Made by a program: the position numbers and the translations under genes. From contig CP082230.1 of NCBI GenBank assembly GCA_019856515.1, forward strand, positions 4,464,001 through 4,528,000: DNA of 64,000 bases. The letters run 5' to 3'. Origin of the DNA: Prolixibacteraceae bacterium (GTDB lineage: Bacteria > Bacteroidota > Bacteroidia > Bacteroidales > Prolixibacteraceae). The first letter of the stretch is position 1; every line of letters begins with the position of its first letter. The notes under the pieces are model-generated. The model made no database searches. It saw only the letters and a program-made list of their open reading frames with translations, and had not been told where the DNA came from. This document shows, piece by piece, positions 25,408 through 34,476 of this stretch.

Positions 25408-27387
25408 ATGTTACGTTTAAAAATTCTTCCCTTAATTACACTACTGAATTTATTGCTTGCAATCAATGTGTCTAAAGCACAAGATGTGCCAGATGTTCCA
25501 ACGCAACAAGATTCTGTTAAGAATAGTGTTCGACTACTGAATAGATTGATGTATTCTCCCGATGAGTGGAAGATCATGGATCAAGAGTTTAGAAAGAGTA
25601 TTAGTGGTCTAATTCATCATGCTACGGATAATCCTATTGACACAACAATTGTTAATATGGAGTATTATTTAAATAGTCCTGGCTATGATAATATTTTTCA
25701 ACGTGATGTTGAAGATATAAAAGATAAGGATATTGTTTCTGGTTATGTTAATGACAGTACGATGAATGCTGTGTTAGATACGTTAAGATCGCAAACCATA
25801 GATAGTCTCTATTTAACGGGTATTGAAGTCCCTGATTCTCTATTGTTACAGGTTGCTGATAGTGCGAGCACCATTCCGATGTTGCCTGCAAGCGAATTGT
25901 TTAATAATACATCAAAGGTTGTTCCCAAAGCTTTTGCTGATACGCTGAATGAGAAATTTATTGCTTTGGAGTTAAGCCCCGATTTGTCGTTGGATATATA
26001 CGATAGTATTCGACTTAATTTCTCAGATTCTTTGAGAATGGCATATAATGAACAGCAGCGAGAATTGTATAAAGACTCACTTTTTAAGGCTTATAGAAAA
26101 GACTATGCAGAGACTATTGCAGGGGCAGTGGTTAGCGACCGTCGCTTTGAGATAGAACAACGTAATGAAGATTTGCTATATTTCTATAATGATTCTGTGG
26201 TTAGTGCAACCAATAGAGATGCATTTGCCGCAATCAATAATCTGCAACGTTTTGCTAAGCGAGACTCTATTAAGGTTACCTTTACAAATCTAGATGGTAA
26301 TGAGGTCTCGATATGGACAAGTAATGAGGAGGGGAAGAATAATTTTATTCGTTTCTATCTTAAGAATATGCAGAATGACTCCTTGGGTATTTTGGTATTT
26401 AATCAAGGAAAAGGAAATGCAAATATATTTATTGATGATCCTTCTGTTGAGTTGACTCGTATTGAGCAGACTGAGCATAAGCAGGCGACCAAGTTAAAAG
26501 AGAAGAAATATAGTATCACGGATGAGTTTATTGTGCCTGTAGCAATGAAAGCTCCTGTTCAACCATGGGATTTAGGAGGGCAAGTAAGCTTAGGATTTAC
26601 ACAGACATCACTATCTAATTGGTCTGCTGGAGGAGAATCGTCGTTGTCTGGTCTTTTTATGGGTAATTATCATTTTAACTATAAGATGCCAACACAAACT
26701 TGGGAGAATAAAATTGATATTAAGTATGGTATCAATAAAAATAAAGATAGTGGAATGCGTAAGAATACCGATAATTTGGAGATGAATTCAAAATATGGTT
26801 TCTCTGCATTTAAAAAATGGTACTACTCGGGAGAGTTAAATTTCCAAACACAGATGGCTCCTGGTTATAATTATGATCAAAGTGAAACGGATCCAACTAG
26901 TAAATTTATGGCACCCGGTCGACTACGTTTCTCTGTCGGTATGGATTATAAACCCACTAGTAATTTGTCTGTGATGCTCTCTCCATTGGCTGTACAAGCT
27001 ACTTTTGTTTTAGATACAGATGAAATCGATGAGACGGCATATGGTTTAGAAAAGGGGAAGTCTCAACAGTGGGATCCTGGTTTCTCAGCTACTGCAAATT
27101 ATAAGCATATCTTTAGTGAAGATATGTCGTTTGAAACCAATGGATCGATATTCTCTAAGTATAAAGGGGTGTTTAAGTCTATTAACTTCAAGTGGGAAGG
27201 GAAATTGAATATACAGTTGAATCAATATATTAGAGCTACGGTTCTGTGTGATGCTAGGTATAATAGCGATACGATGTTCCCGATATATGAGACCGATTCC
27301 GCAGGTAAAGAGGTGAAAGTGGGAGAGGAGAATCGCTTTGAGTTTAAAGAGATGATCACTTTAGGATTTAGCTATAGATTCTATTAA
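25408..27387 (+). CDS. DUF3078 domain-containing outer-membrane protein
   Basis: A 659-residue secreted protein with a signal peptide ending after residue 24 (NVSKAQ). Residues about 25-380 are unusual, Asp/Ser/Leu-rich and lack a known domain. From about residue 384 (QPWDLGGQVSLGFTQTSLSNW) the DUF3078 domain begins, with alternating beta strands and a C-terminal aromatic end (SYRFY), typical of an outer-membrane barrel. The function is unknown. It has its own promoter and is followed by a bidirectional terminator. Confidence 0.85.
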   Translation: MLRLKILPLITLLNLLLAINVSKAQDVPDVPTQQDSVKNSVRLLNRLMYSPDEWKIMDQEFRKSISGLIHHATDNPIDTTIVNMEYYLNSPGYDNIFQRDVEDIKDKDIVSGYVNDSTMNAVLDTLRSQTIDSLYLTGIEVPDSLLLQVADSASTIPMLPASELFNNTSKVVPKAFADTLNEKFIALELSPDLSLDIYDSIRLNFSDSLRMAYNEQQRELYKDSLFKAYRKDYAETIAGAVVSDRRFEIEQRNEDLLYFYNDSVVSATNRDAFAAINNLQRFAKRDSIKVTFTNLDGNEVSIWTSNEEGKNNFIRFYLKNMQNDSLGILVFNQGKGNANIFIDDPSVELTRIEQTEHKQATKLKEKKYSITDEFIVPVAMKAPVQPWDLGGQVSLGFTQTSLSNWSAGGESSLSGLFMGNYHFNYKMPTQTWENKIDIKYGINKNKDSGMRKNTDNLEMNSKYGFSAFKKWYYSGELNFQTQMAPGYNYDQSETDPTSKFMAPGRLRFSVGMDYKPTSNLSVMLSPLAVQATFVLDTDEIDETAYGLEKGKSQQWDPGFSATANYKHIFSEDMSFETNGSIFSKYKGVFKSINFKWEGKLNIQLNQYIRATVLCDARYNSDTMFPIYETDSAGKEVKVGEENRFEFKEMITLGFSYRFY

Positions 27388-27438
27388 TCTCAGAGTACAG
27401 AATATTGAAATCTTTGAATATGTAGTCGGTGTTACATA

Positions 27439-27473
27439 AGAAAGGAGATACTTTTATAGGTATCTCCTTTCTT
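27439..27473. terminator. Bidirectional terminator
   Basis: Perfect GAAAGGAGATAC / GTATCTCCTTTC stem with a short AT loop, lying between the convergent DUF3078 and UbiA-family genes. Confidence 0.85.
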
Positions 27474-27547
27474 CGTATATAGCCTCTAGTAAAGTCAACT
27501 TTTTATCGTCGTGATATTCTATACGGACTCTTTGGGTCAATTGTTTT

Positions 27548-28408
27548 TTACCAAAGGACTGAAGTTATAATTCCTATGGCAAAAAGTACACTTGCAATAC
27601 CATTGGTGGTTCCAAAAGCAATATTTACTTTAGATAGGTCATCTGCTTTAACAAGCGAATGTTGATATAGAATTAAAGAGGTGAAAATTGTTGCTGAAAT
27701 AATGTATATAGCTACGTTGTATGGCCATATAACTCCTATAACGATTAGGAGACAGATAGATAGTAGATGTGATAGTTTGGATATATTCAAAGCTTTTCTT
27801 ACTCCTACAAGAGAAGGAATAGAGTAGAGACTAAATTTAGAGTCAAAACCTTCGTCTTGACAAGAGTAGATGATGTCAAATCCCCCAACCCAGAAGAATA
27901 CAACAAAACTGAATAGTACTGGAATAAGACTAAAATGACCTCTAACGGCTAAATAAGCACCTATTGGAGCAAGAGCAAGACCTAAGCTTAGAACGTAATG
28001 GCATAGACTTGAAAAGCGCTTTACGTAGCTGTAAAAAAGTACAGTGAAAATCGCAATAGGTGATAGGTAAAAACATAATGGATTAATGAAATATGTTGTC
28101 GCGATAAATGCAATCACGTTGAAGATGACAAAATTTCTTGCATGTATAGGACTAATTATTCCTTTAGGTATCTCTCTGCTACTGGTACGTGGATTTTCTG
28201 CATCGTATTTTCTGTCTACAAGTCGGTTAAACCCCATCGCTGCATTTCTTGCAAAAAACATGCAGAGGATGACCAATAGAAATGTATTTAAATGAAATAG
28301 ATGCTCTTCGGCATATCCCAATGTAAAGCCAATAATCGCAAATGGCATCGCGAAGATGGTGTGGGAGAATTTTACTAAATTCAGATAGTTATTTATCTTG
28401 TTTATCAT
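27548..28408 (-). CDS. UbiA-family prenyltransferase (MqnP/UbiA-like)
   Basis: A 286-residue integral membrane aromatic prenyltransferase with nine or so helices. The first Asp-rich motif is N61-R-L-V-D65-R-K-Y-D69 followed by NPRTSSREIP, and the second is YSCQDEGFD near residue 180. Both motifs bind Mg-prenyl diphosphate. NPRT-x-x-REIP next to the first motif is typical of the MqnP-type (futalosine pathway menaquinone) and UbiA enzymes; the exact aromatic acceptor cannot be settled. No other quinone gene lies nearby. A TATTTTTG-type -7 box is present on the minus strand at 28432-28439. Confidence 0.85.
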   Translation of the reverse strand: MINKINNYLNLVKFSHTIFAMPFAIIGFTLGYAEEHLFHLNTFLLVILCMFFARNAAMGFNRLVDRKYDAENPRTSSREIPKGIISPIHARNFVIFNVIAFIATTYFINPLCFYLSPIAIFTVLFYSYVKRFSSLCHYVLSLGLALAPIGAYLAVRGHFSLIPVLFSFVVFFWVGGFDIIYSCQDEGFDSKFSLYSIPSLVGVRKALNISKLSHLLSICLLIVIGVIWPYNVAIYIISATIFTSLILYQHSLVKADDLSKVNIAFGTTNGIASVLFAIGIITSVLW

Positions 28409-28439
28409 GATATTTATTAAAACATTTGGAACAAAAATA

Positions 28440-28795
28440 GGATATTATCTCTATAGATATATTGAAATGATAGATATTCTTACCTACTAAGTATTCGCAA
28501 TGATGTGTTTTATGCTATTTCTATATGATTAATTCAAGATAAAACACTTATTTACAAATATTTAAATAATCAGAGTTAATAACATAAACTAAATAGGTTG
28601 ATGTACAAAATTTATTTGTATTGTGTTAAAAAATAATGATGTGCCTCCATCTTTTTGTTTATCTAAAACATGATATTTAGATAAATGGTGTGTTTCTAAA
28701 GTAGTCGATATGGTTTCAAACAAGAAAGCAATACGACAAATCATTTAGAATTATTGTTGTCAATGTGTGTTTTGTGGCAAAACAGCATAATTATT
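28440..28795. other. AT-rich intergenic region
   Basis: No gene or structured element recognised between the UbiA gene start and the IS630 remnant. Confidence 0.4.
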
Positions 28796-29183
28796 AACCC
28801 GACGGTAATTTAACGTTATTTTAAGCTGCGTATTTAATGCTATCAGCTTTAAAGTGTTTTTCACTCTATAAGGTGATTCTTTAAGCATAGTCATATGATC
28901 TTTGACATTTTGGGTTAACTTCTCTTGTGTTCTAGGTGAGGGCTTTATAGATAAACCTTGTTTCAAATCGCAATTCAGAAATTCATCTGGATTTCTATCA
29001 GGAGAGTATGATGGCAAGAAAAAGAGTTCTATTTTATTCTTATTGTCAGATCCCCATTCTTTTACGATCTTACTATGGTGTACTTTAAGATTGTCTAATA
29101 TCAAAAATATTTTCTTTTTAGAAGTCTTTATAAGTTGTGTCATAAATTCAATTAATCTATTATCGATATAATGCCGTCGGGTT
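28796..29183 (-). mobile_element. IS630-family insertion sequence remnant
   Basis: AACCCGACGG at 28796-28805 and its reverse complement CCGTCGGGTT at 29174-29183 bound 388 bp. Between them lies the 3' part of an IS630-type transposase gene. The element is much shorter than a complete IS630 (about 1.1 kb), and the right terminal repeat joins the coding region directly, so the 5' half has been deleted. A TA dinucleotide target duplication could not be confirmed. Confidence 0.7.
28821..29173 (-). pseudogene. IS630-family transposase, 3' fragment with frameshift
   Basis: C-terminal part of a DDE transposase: the catalytic Asp in KIFLILDNLKVHH and the catalytic Glu in LPSYSPDRNPDEFLN are present, while the N-terminal DNA-binding half and first Asp are missing. 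Near 28866 one A is lost from a run of six; restoring it gives the family's usual end, VKKHFKADSIKYAA, stopping at 28821. Without it the frame runs on to 28760 through the terminal repeat. Confidence 0.8.
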
Positions 29184-29282
29184 GATAGTAGTTGATGATA
29201 TTAACTATCATAAAATAATTAATTGTGACTTGTTATCATTGGGTTAATACTTCAATAGTTTCCTGAAGGGGAAATCGAACTT

Positions 29283-29785
29283 AGCCCAAGGGTGGAGACC
29301 ATATGTTGAGCAGTAGCGCATCATACAGGTTGAAGCCTTGGGTAATAAAATAAAACCTACAACCAAGGGCTGAAGGTCTGGCGTCACATATGTTAAAGAA
29401 AAGTATCATTAGCCACGTAATTCACGGATATGATTGAGGTGCAAGAATGGGACCAATGCTGAGCTTCGCTCGGCATCGTGTGTCAACCTTACCATCGACT
29501 AACTTACCCGTGATGCAACCTACGCAGATGAATACTAAGATTGTCGCTCTCTTGTGGCACGATACCGAGTGGAGCTCAGCGTTTCCAGTGGTGGTGGTAT
29601 CCCTCACTTGCTAATAAATCGGCACAAATTTATGTCGTATTGGATGTAGAATGGATGAATACGGATTTGGTTGAATCGCACGAGATGGGGCAAGCCTTCA
29701 GCCCTTATAGATTAGAGGTGTGTTGTACCCAAGGCTCATTATTATGTAGCGCTACAGCGCAACATATTCATTTCACCATTGGGCT
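29283..29785. repeat. ~500 bp imperfect palindrome: two inverted copies of a ~240 bp repeat
   Basis: The left arm 29283-29390 (AGCCCAAGGGTGG...CCTTGGGT...GGGCTGAAGG) matches the reverse complement of 29685-29785 over most of its length. A second matching block, GCTGAGCTTCGCTCGGCATCG at 29458 onwards, matches the reverse complement around 29550-29580. The similarity fades near 29520. A small hairpin, ATGCTGAGC-TTC-GCTCGGCAT, lies at 29456-29475. The region is clearly richer in GC than its surroundings. No convincing protein is encoded. Confidence 0.7.
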
Positions 29786-30375
29786 AGATTTTGTCACCCC
29801 GTATGGGGCTTGGTTGAAATAATGGTGATTTACTTTTAGGAAAAATTGATGACTAGCAATTTGCTATTAATCCGACGGAAGTGTAATGACATTGTTTCCT
29901 TAGTAAGGTGTTAAAAGTCAATCGATCATAAAATAGCTAATAGCGATATGTTGCGTCATTTAATATATACAAGTTTTTCGCATTGTGTTGTGTTTGGAGC
30001 GGTTTAAGTCCATTTGCTAAGGATAGATATTAGAATTGAAAAAAGAAGCGCATATAGCGTCTGTGCGAGAAATATGGGGTGTTTCATAGAGTCGTGATGT
30101 TTATGTCTAATCTTCTTCGTTTAGAAGAGATCAACCTCTACGATAAGTGGATGTGTGATTATTTGTTGGGGTAGCAATTTCTTTTGAGGGCTTTGATATG
30201 AAAATGAAAGAAAGCGAGTGATAAATATGATGATAATTTTCGTGTTAAACTAAAAACCTATACTTTAGCAAGATGAAAAAAAGTCGATTATTTTGATCAA
30301 AAGTTGACTTCTTTTGTTAAATCATATTGAAGGGCATTGTTTTTATGATTGCTCTTTGATCAAAGAGGATATTGT
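29786..30375. other. Intergenic region with a third IS-end-like motif
   Basis: ATTAATCCGACGGAAGTGTAA at 29866-29886 resembles the left end of the IS630 remnant (28792 onwards) in the same orientation. Otherwise no gene or structure was recognised. Confidence 0.45.
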
Positions 30376-30753
30376 ATGAAAGAATACAAGAAGTATTTTA
30401 CTCTAGGAGGATCACCTGAAGATATCTATAACTGTCTGACGAATCCCGTCATGATAGAGATATGGACAGGAGAGCCTGCAGTAATGCCAAAGGAGCCTGG
30501 AGGTGAGTTTTCTATGTGGGATGGAGCAATCTGTGGTAAGATAATCAGTTATGAACCCAATAAGCAGATTGAACAGTTATGGTATTTTGGAGAGGACGAA
30601 ACTTCTCTTGTTACAATCAAGTTACACCCTCATAAGAAAGGAACGAGCGTAGAGGTTAAACAGCAGAGTATACCTGAAGATGCATATGATAATATTGCAG
30701 AAGGGTGGGATGAAGATTACTTTGGCGCTCTAGAAGAACTTTTTGAAATATAG
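30376..30753 (+). CDS. SRPBCC/START-like domain protein
   Basis: A 125-residue single-domain protein of the SRPBCC fold (AHSA1/START-like). Pattern KYFTLGGSPEDIYNCLTNPVMIEIWTG at the N-terminus, GGEFSMWDGAICGKIISYEP in the middle, and the C-terminal helix WDEDYFGALEELFEI line the ligand cavity in this fold. The start at 30376 (MKEYKKYF) fits the domain and is preceded by AAAGAGG; the upstream ATG at 30349 adds nine residues. The ligand is unknown. Confidence 0.78.
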   Translation: MKEYKKYFTLGGSPEDIYNCLTNPVMIEIWTGEPAVMPKEPGGEFSMWDGAICGKIISYEPNKQIEQLWYFGEDETSLVTIKLHPHKKGTSVEVKQQSIPEDAYDNIAEGWDEDYFGALEELFEI

Positions 30754-30786
30754 TTGTTTTGAATTGTTTCTTTGGGAAATCCTTTC

Positions 30787-31767
30787 ATGAATAATGAGTT
30801 TCCAAAGAGAGTAGTTATGATTAATTATATCTACAGCGATGAAAATGGATATCACTTTTCTTCTTCTTCTAATTCACTACAAGATTTAGATGGAAAAGAG
30901 GTTTTATGTGTAGACCTCGAATCACCATCTTTTGAAGAAAAAAGTATTGTAGAGGAATATTTTGATATCACATTTTTAAGTTGGCATAAAGCAGAAGAGA
31001 TTGAGAGTAGTTCTCGATATTCTGAAAGTGGAGAAGTGGTTAGAGCAAACTCTAACTTTATGCGTGTGATCGATGGTAAGTTCGGTTATACCCCCGTCTC
31101 ATTTATCCTCAAAGATAAGATACTATTTGCTTATCATTCGGAGAAAACCAATGGTTTTTATCAGGTATATGAGCGTTTGGTTGGTCAACCTTCAATGGAT
31201 GCCACAGGTTGGTATGTCTTTTTAACTTTATTAGATGTTCGTATCGATTTTGATGCCGATCTAATTGAGTTTGTAGGGCGCGAAATTAATGCGATTAGCC
31301 AACGAATTCGTTTTAAGCAAGAGCTAGAGGAACGTCTTATTCTTGAGATTGCTAAATTGCAAGAAGCCACCATGTTATTGAGAGAGAATATTGTGGATAA
31401 GCAACGAGTAATCTCTTCAATTCTTAAGAGTCGTCGTTTTCCAGAAGATGATAAAGCACAGTTGCGAATGTTACTAAAAGATGCTGGGTCATTGATTGAT
31501 CACACTGCTTTTAGTTTCGAACGCCTAGATTTTTTGCAAAGTACATTAATGGGGCTAATTGATCTAGATCAGAACAAGATTATTAAGATTTTTACTGTCG
31601 TAACCGTTATCTTTTCTCCTCCAACACTTATTGCAAGTATGTATGGAATGAATTTTAGGTTTATGCCAGAATTAACTTGGGAGTTTGGTTATCCATTTTG
31701 TATCTTTCTGATGATCTCCAGTTCACTATTGACACTGGTCTATTTTAGACGAAAGAAATGGTTATGA
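30787..31767 (+). CDS. CorA-family divalent cation transporter-like protein
   Basis: About 326 residues. A long cytosolic alpha/beta and coiled-helix part precedes two C-terminal transmembrane helices; the first ends in the CorA signature YGMNF (about residue 292 counting from the chosen start). CorA transports Mg2+ or Co2+ as a pentamer. Start choice: ATG at 30787; TTG at 30772 and ATG at 30817 (MINYIYSDENG, a common family start) are alternatives. It is followed by a terminator, after which the group II intron begins. Confidence 0.85.
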   Translation: MNNEFPKRVVMINYIYSDENGYHFSSSSNSLQDLDGKEVLCVDLESPSFEEKSIVEEYFDITFLSWHKAEEIESSSRYSESGEVVRANSNFMRVIDGKFGYTPVSFILKDKILFAYHSEKTNGFYQVYERLVGQPSMDATGWYVFLTLLDVRIDFDADLIEFVGREINAISQRIRFKQELEERLILEIAKLQEATMLLRENIVDKQRVISSILKSRRFPEDDKAQLRMLLKDAGSLIDHTAFSFERLDFLQSTLMGLIDLDQNKIIKIFTVVTVIFSPPTLIASMYGMNFRFMPELTWEFGYPFCIFLMISSSLLTLVYFRRKKWL

Positions 31768-31786
31768 TACCAGTGTAATCATATAA

Positions 31787-31823
31787 ATAAAAGCGGTCTT
31801 TGTTATGAAGGACCGCTTTTGTT
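31787..31823 (+). terminator. Terminator of the corA-like gene, target site of the group II intron
   Basis: Stem AAAAGCGGTCTTT / GAAGGACCGCTTTT with loop GTTAT, followed by a short T-rich tail. The intron's 5' end follows directly at 31824. Confidence 0.85.
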
Positions 31824-31895
31824 GTGTGCCATGCATGGAAATTAACTAATCGGTGTAAGTCCGTAGTGGAGGTTTGTAGAGCCAACCACCTAGCA

Positions 31896-31966
31896 GAAGG
31901 CAAGGGTGCTTATCGTGAGGTATAACCTGAAGGCAAGGGTGCTTATCGTGAGGTATAACCTGAAGG
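31896..31966 (+). repeat. 33 bp tandem duplication inside intron domain I
   Basis: Two identical 33 bp copies (31896-31928 and 31929-31961), starting GAAGGCAAGGGTGCTTATCG, followed by the first five bases of a third. It lies in the ribozyme part of the intron. Confidence 0.9.
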
Positions 31967-32265
31967 AAGCCATATGCAAAACTCTGATCCGAGGTACACG
32001 AATCGCATTAGGCGGTATATAACTGGATAAGCTTGCAACACAAAGTAAAGTCCGAATTCTACACGGAGTTTATACCGTAGATGTGGCGGATAGATGGAGT
32101 GAAAGTTAATTTCCTTACCATGGGAGGTCTCGCAGATGGATACAATGTATTTCCCTGTCCATTCATAAAAAGTTAACTGTGAGAAGTCAGCCGAGGTCAT
32201 AGTACTGTAGCCACTTTACAGGAAGGACTGAATCTTAAATTGTTCATAATACAGACTGTTACCTA

Positions 32266-33660
32266 ATGAAAGGATCAATGCAGAAAATATCGGAAGATAG
32301 CTACTTAAGTGAAGGTAGAGCGGAACTCGAGAATAACTCAAGAGCGCACACTTTCAAAGGGATAACTGAAGGCATTATGGAAACGACCATTACAACAGAT
32401 AATTTATTAGAACGAGTCCTAGAATCAGGTAACCTAAATAAGGCTTATTTACAGGTTTATCGTAATAAAGGGAGTCATGGAGTTGATGAGATGCAAGTGG
32501 AATCCTTAAAAGATTATCTCAGACTTCATCGAGAAGTTTTAATAGCAGAACTACGAGAAGGGAAATACCTTCCCAATCCTGTACGACGAGTCGAAATACC
32601 CAAAGAACCAGGTAAAACACGCCCTTTAGGTATTCCTACTGTCGTTGATCGTGTCATTCAACAAGCCATTTCACAAGTTCTTAGTCCTATTTATGAGGAA
32701 CAGTTTTCCAATTATAGCTTTGGATTCCGTCCGAATAAAGGAGCACATACAGCCATTATAGCCTGTAGAGAAATGATCACATCAGGTTATCATTATGCTA
32801 TCGATATGGATATGGAGAAATTTTTCGATACCGTCAATCATAGCAAATTGATAGAGATCTTATCACGAACGATAAAAGATGGACGATTAGTTTCCTTAAT
32901 CCATAAATATCTAAGAGCCGGAGTTGTTGTTGAAGAGCAGTTTCAAGAAACAGAAACAGGAGTTCCTCAAGGAGGACCATTAAGTCCATTGCTAAGCAAC
33001 ATTATGCTGAATGAATTAGACCATGAACTCACAAGACGAGGTCATGAGTTTGTTCGTTATGCAGATGATATTGTCATCTTATGTCAAAGCAAGCGAGGAG
33101 CTACACGCACGATGAATTCTACAATTCGTTTTATAGAAGATACTCTATTCTTAAAAGTGAATCGAGATAAAACAGAAGTGGTGCGCTACAATCAGATTAA
33201 GTTTCTTGGTTACAGTTTTTACAAAACAAAAGGTGTCGTTCGTTTTCGATTGTCGAAAAAGACACAACGGAAAGTGAAGCGCTCTTTGGAAGGAATTGTA
33301 GCACGGAAGAATAGTATTGGTTACGATGAAATCAAATCCAAGCTTAAAAGCTATATTCAAGGATGGGTAACCTATTATCGATTGGCAGATATGAAATCAT
33401 TTCTGAAACAAGTAGATGAATGGCTAAGACGACGTATCCGTATGGTAATATGGAAATGTTGGAAAAGAGTAAGAACGAAGATGAAGAATTTAATGAAACT
33501 CGGAGTTTCGAAGAACAAAGCGTATGAATATGCTAATACGAGGAAAAAGTATTGGCGCATTTCAAAGAGTCCAATTCTACAAACGACTATAACGAATAAG
33601 AATTTGGAGAAGGCAGGCTATATTACGCTAAGTGATTATTATCAGAGAGTAAAGTCGTGA
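32266..33660 (+). CDS. ltrA: Group II intron reverse transcriptase/maturase
   Basis: A 464-residue intron-encoded protein. The N-terminal part LNKAYLQVYRNKGSHGVD, RT motifs including GFRPNKGAHTA, the catalytic YADD in FVRYADDIVIL, and the C-terminal maturase (thumb, LKSYIQGWVTYYRLADM, and WLRRRIRMVIWKCW) are all present. No endonuclease domain is seen. The residue pattern is closest to class C RTs of the MarathonRT kind. A shorter start at Met38 (METTITTDNLLERVL) is possible. It sits in domain IV of the intron. Confidence 0.9.
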   Translation: MKGSMQKISEDSYLSEGRAELENNSRAHTFKGITEGIMETTITTDNLLERVLESGNLNKAYLQVYRNKGSHGVDEMQVESLKDYLRLHREVLIAELREGKYLPNPVRRVEIPKEPGKTRPLGIPTVVDRVIQQAISQVLSPIYEEQFSNYSFGFRPNKGAHTAIIACREMITSGYHYAIDMDMEKFFDTVNHSKLIEILSRTIKDGRLVSLIHKYLRAGVVVEEQFQETETGVPQGGPLSPLLSNIMLNELDHELTRRGHEFVRYADDIVILCQSKRGATRTMNSTIRFIEDTLFLKVNRDKTEVVRYNQIKFLGYSFYKTKGVVRFRLSKKTQRKVKRSLEGIVARKNSIGYDEIKSKLKSYIQGWVTYYRLADMKSFLKQVDEWLRRRIRMVIWKCWKRVRTKMKNLMKLGVSKNKAYEYANTRKKYWRISKSPILQTTITNKNLEKAGYITLSDYYQRVKS

Positions 33661-33753
33661 TTTAGGGAGTCGCCGTATACGAGACCCGTACGTACGGTGG
33701 TGTGGGAGGTGTACTGGAAGATAAAATATCTTCCAGCCATCTACCCGATTTTA

Positions 33754-34464
33754 TTATTCAACCTCTTTATCAATAAACCATAATACCTCATTTTGACTTG
33801 TGATATGTGAGGCAGGGTAATTCTGTGATGCAGAATCTTTATTTTTTATCTGATTGAATATCTTTTTCTTGTTTTTTCCAGTCACAAGAAAGATAACCTG
33901 TTTAGATCTATTTATTACTGAGCCTGTCAATGTGATCCTTTTTTGTCCACTTACAGGGTGGGTTGCGACCTCGCAGATTTCATGTGAGGTCATAAATTCC
34001 ATCTGATAAGGGAAAATACTTGCGGTATGTCCATCATCTCCCATGCCTAAAAGCACAAGATCAAAGATTGGCCAGGTCTCTACTGTAGGTAATGTCTCTT
34101 CAATGAGGTTACCATACCTTTGTGCCTCGTCATCAGGATTCGCTTCGCCTATTACATGATGGATGTGATCTCGGTTTAGATCTACCTTATCCAAAAACAG
34201 CTCCTTAAAATACTTGTAGTTGCTGTCGTTGTCAGTAGATGCCACACATCTCTCATCTACCCACCAAAAATGAACATTCTCAAGTAGTTTGATATCTTCC
34301 ATGTGTGGTAGCAATGAAAAGAGAAGTTTCGGTGTACTTCCTCCAGATATTGCAATGTGTGTCTCTTGGTTGTCACGTTCTTTTAACCAATTATCTAACC
34401 AATGAATCAATGCTTCTGCAATGTCTTGGCTCGTTTTATAGGTGATATACTTTGGCTCTTTCAT
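33754..34464 (-). CDS. pgl: 6-phosphogluconolactonase
   Basis: A 236-residue lactonase of the DevB/NagB-like fold, second step of the oxidative pentose phosphate pathway. The GGSTPKLLF stretch (about 40-48), FWWVDERCV (about 66-74) and LLGMGDDGHTASIFP (about 138-152) with the HT pair are intact. It starts 12 bp after zwf, forming the pair zwf-pgl. The group II intron ends 4 bp beyond its stop, so the transcript no longer reaches the corA terminator at its usual distance. Confidence 0.95.
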   Translation of the reverse strand: MKEPKYITYKTSQDIAEALIHWLDNWLKERDNQETHIAISGGSTPKLLFSLLPHMEDIKLLENVHFWWVDERCVASTDNDSNYKYFKELFLDKVDLNRDHIHHVIGEANPDDEAQRYGNLIEETLPTVETWPIFDLVLLGMGDDGHTASIFPYQMEFMTSHEICEVATHPVSGQKRITLTGSVINRSKQVIFLVTGKNKKKIFNQIKNKDSASQNYPASHITSQNEVLWFIDKEVE

Positions 34465-34476
34465 TTTGACTTGTCA

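Larger units (their letters stand above)
31824..33749 (+). mobile_element. Group II intron, class C-like, with encoded reverse transcriptase
   Basis: About 1.9 kb. The 5' end GTGTGCC follows the terminator hairpin of corA. Domains I-IV span 31824-32265, and the reverse transcriptase reading frame follows. Domain V is at about 33665-33710 with a CGC catalytic triad at 33671-33673 (the CGC triad, rather than AGC, is the class C state), and domain VI has the CTGGAAGATA/TATCTTCCAG stem at 33714-33736. The 3' end is CTACCCGAT at 33749. Insertion directly after a terminator hairpin is the known habit of class C introns. Boundaries are read from motifs; the exact ends need a covariance search. Confidence 0.85.

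Noticed and set aside
28760..28820. Extension of the IS630 transposase frame beyond the terminal repeat
   Set aside because: Caused by a one-base loss in an A run; the restored frame stops at 28821 with the usual family end.
29422..29607. 61-codon open frame on the minus strand of the island
   Set aside because: Lies over the palindrome centre, no recognisable protein features.
29541..29822. 93-codon open frame in the palindromic island
   Set aside because: It runs through the inverted repeat arm and shows no domain; the region looks like a non-coding repeat.
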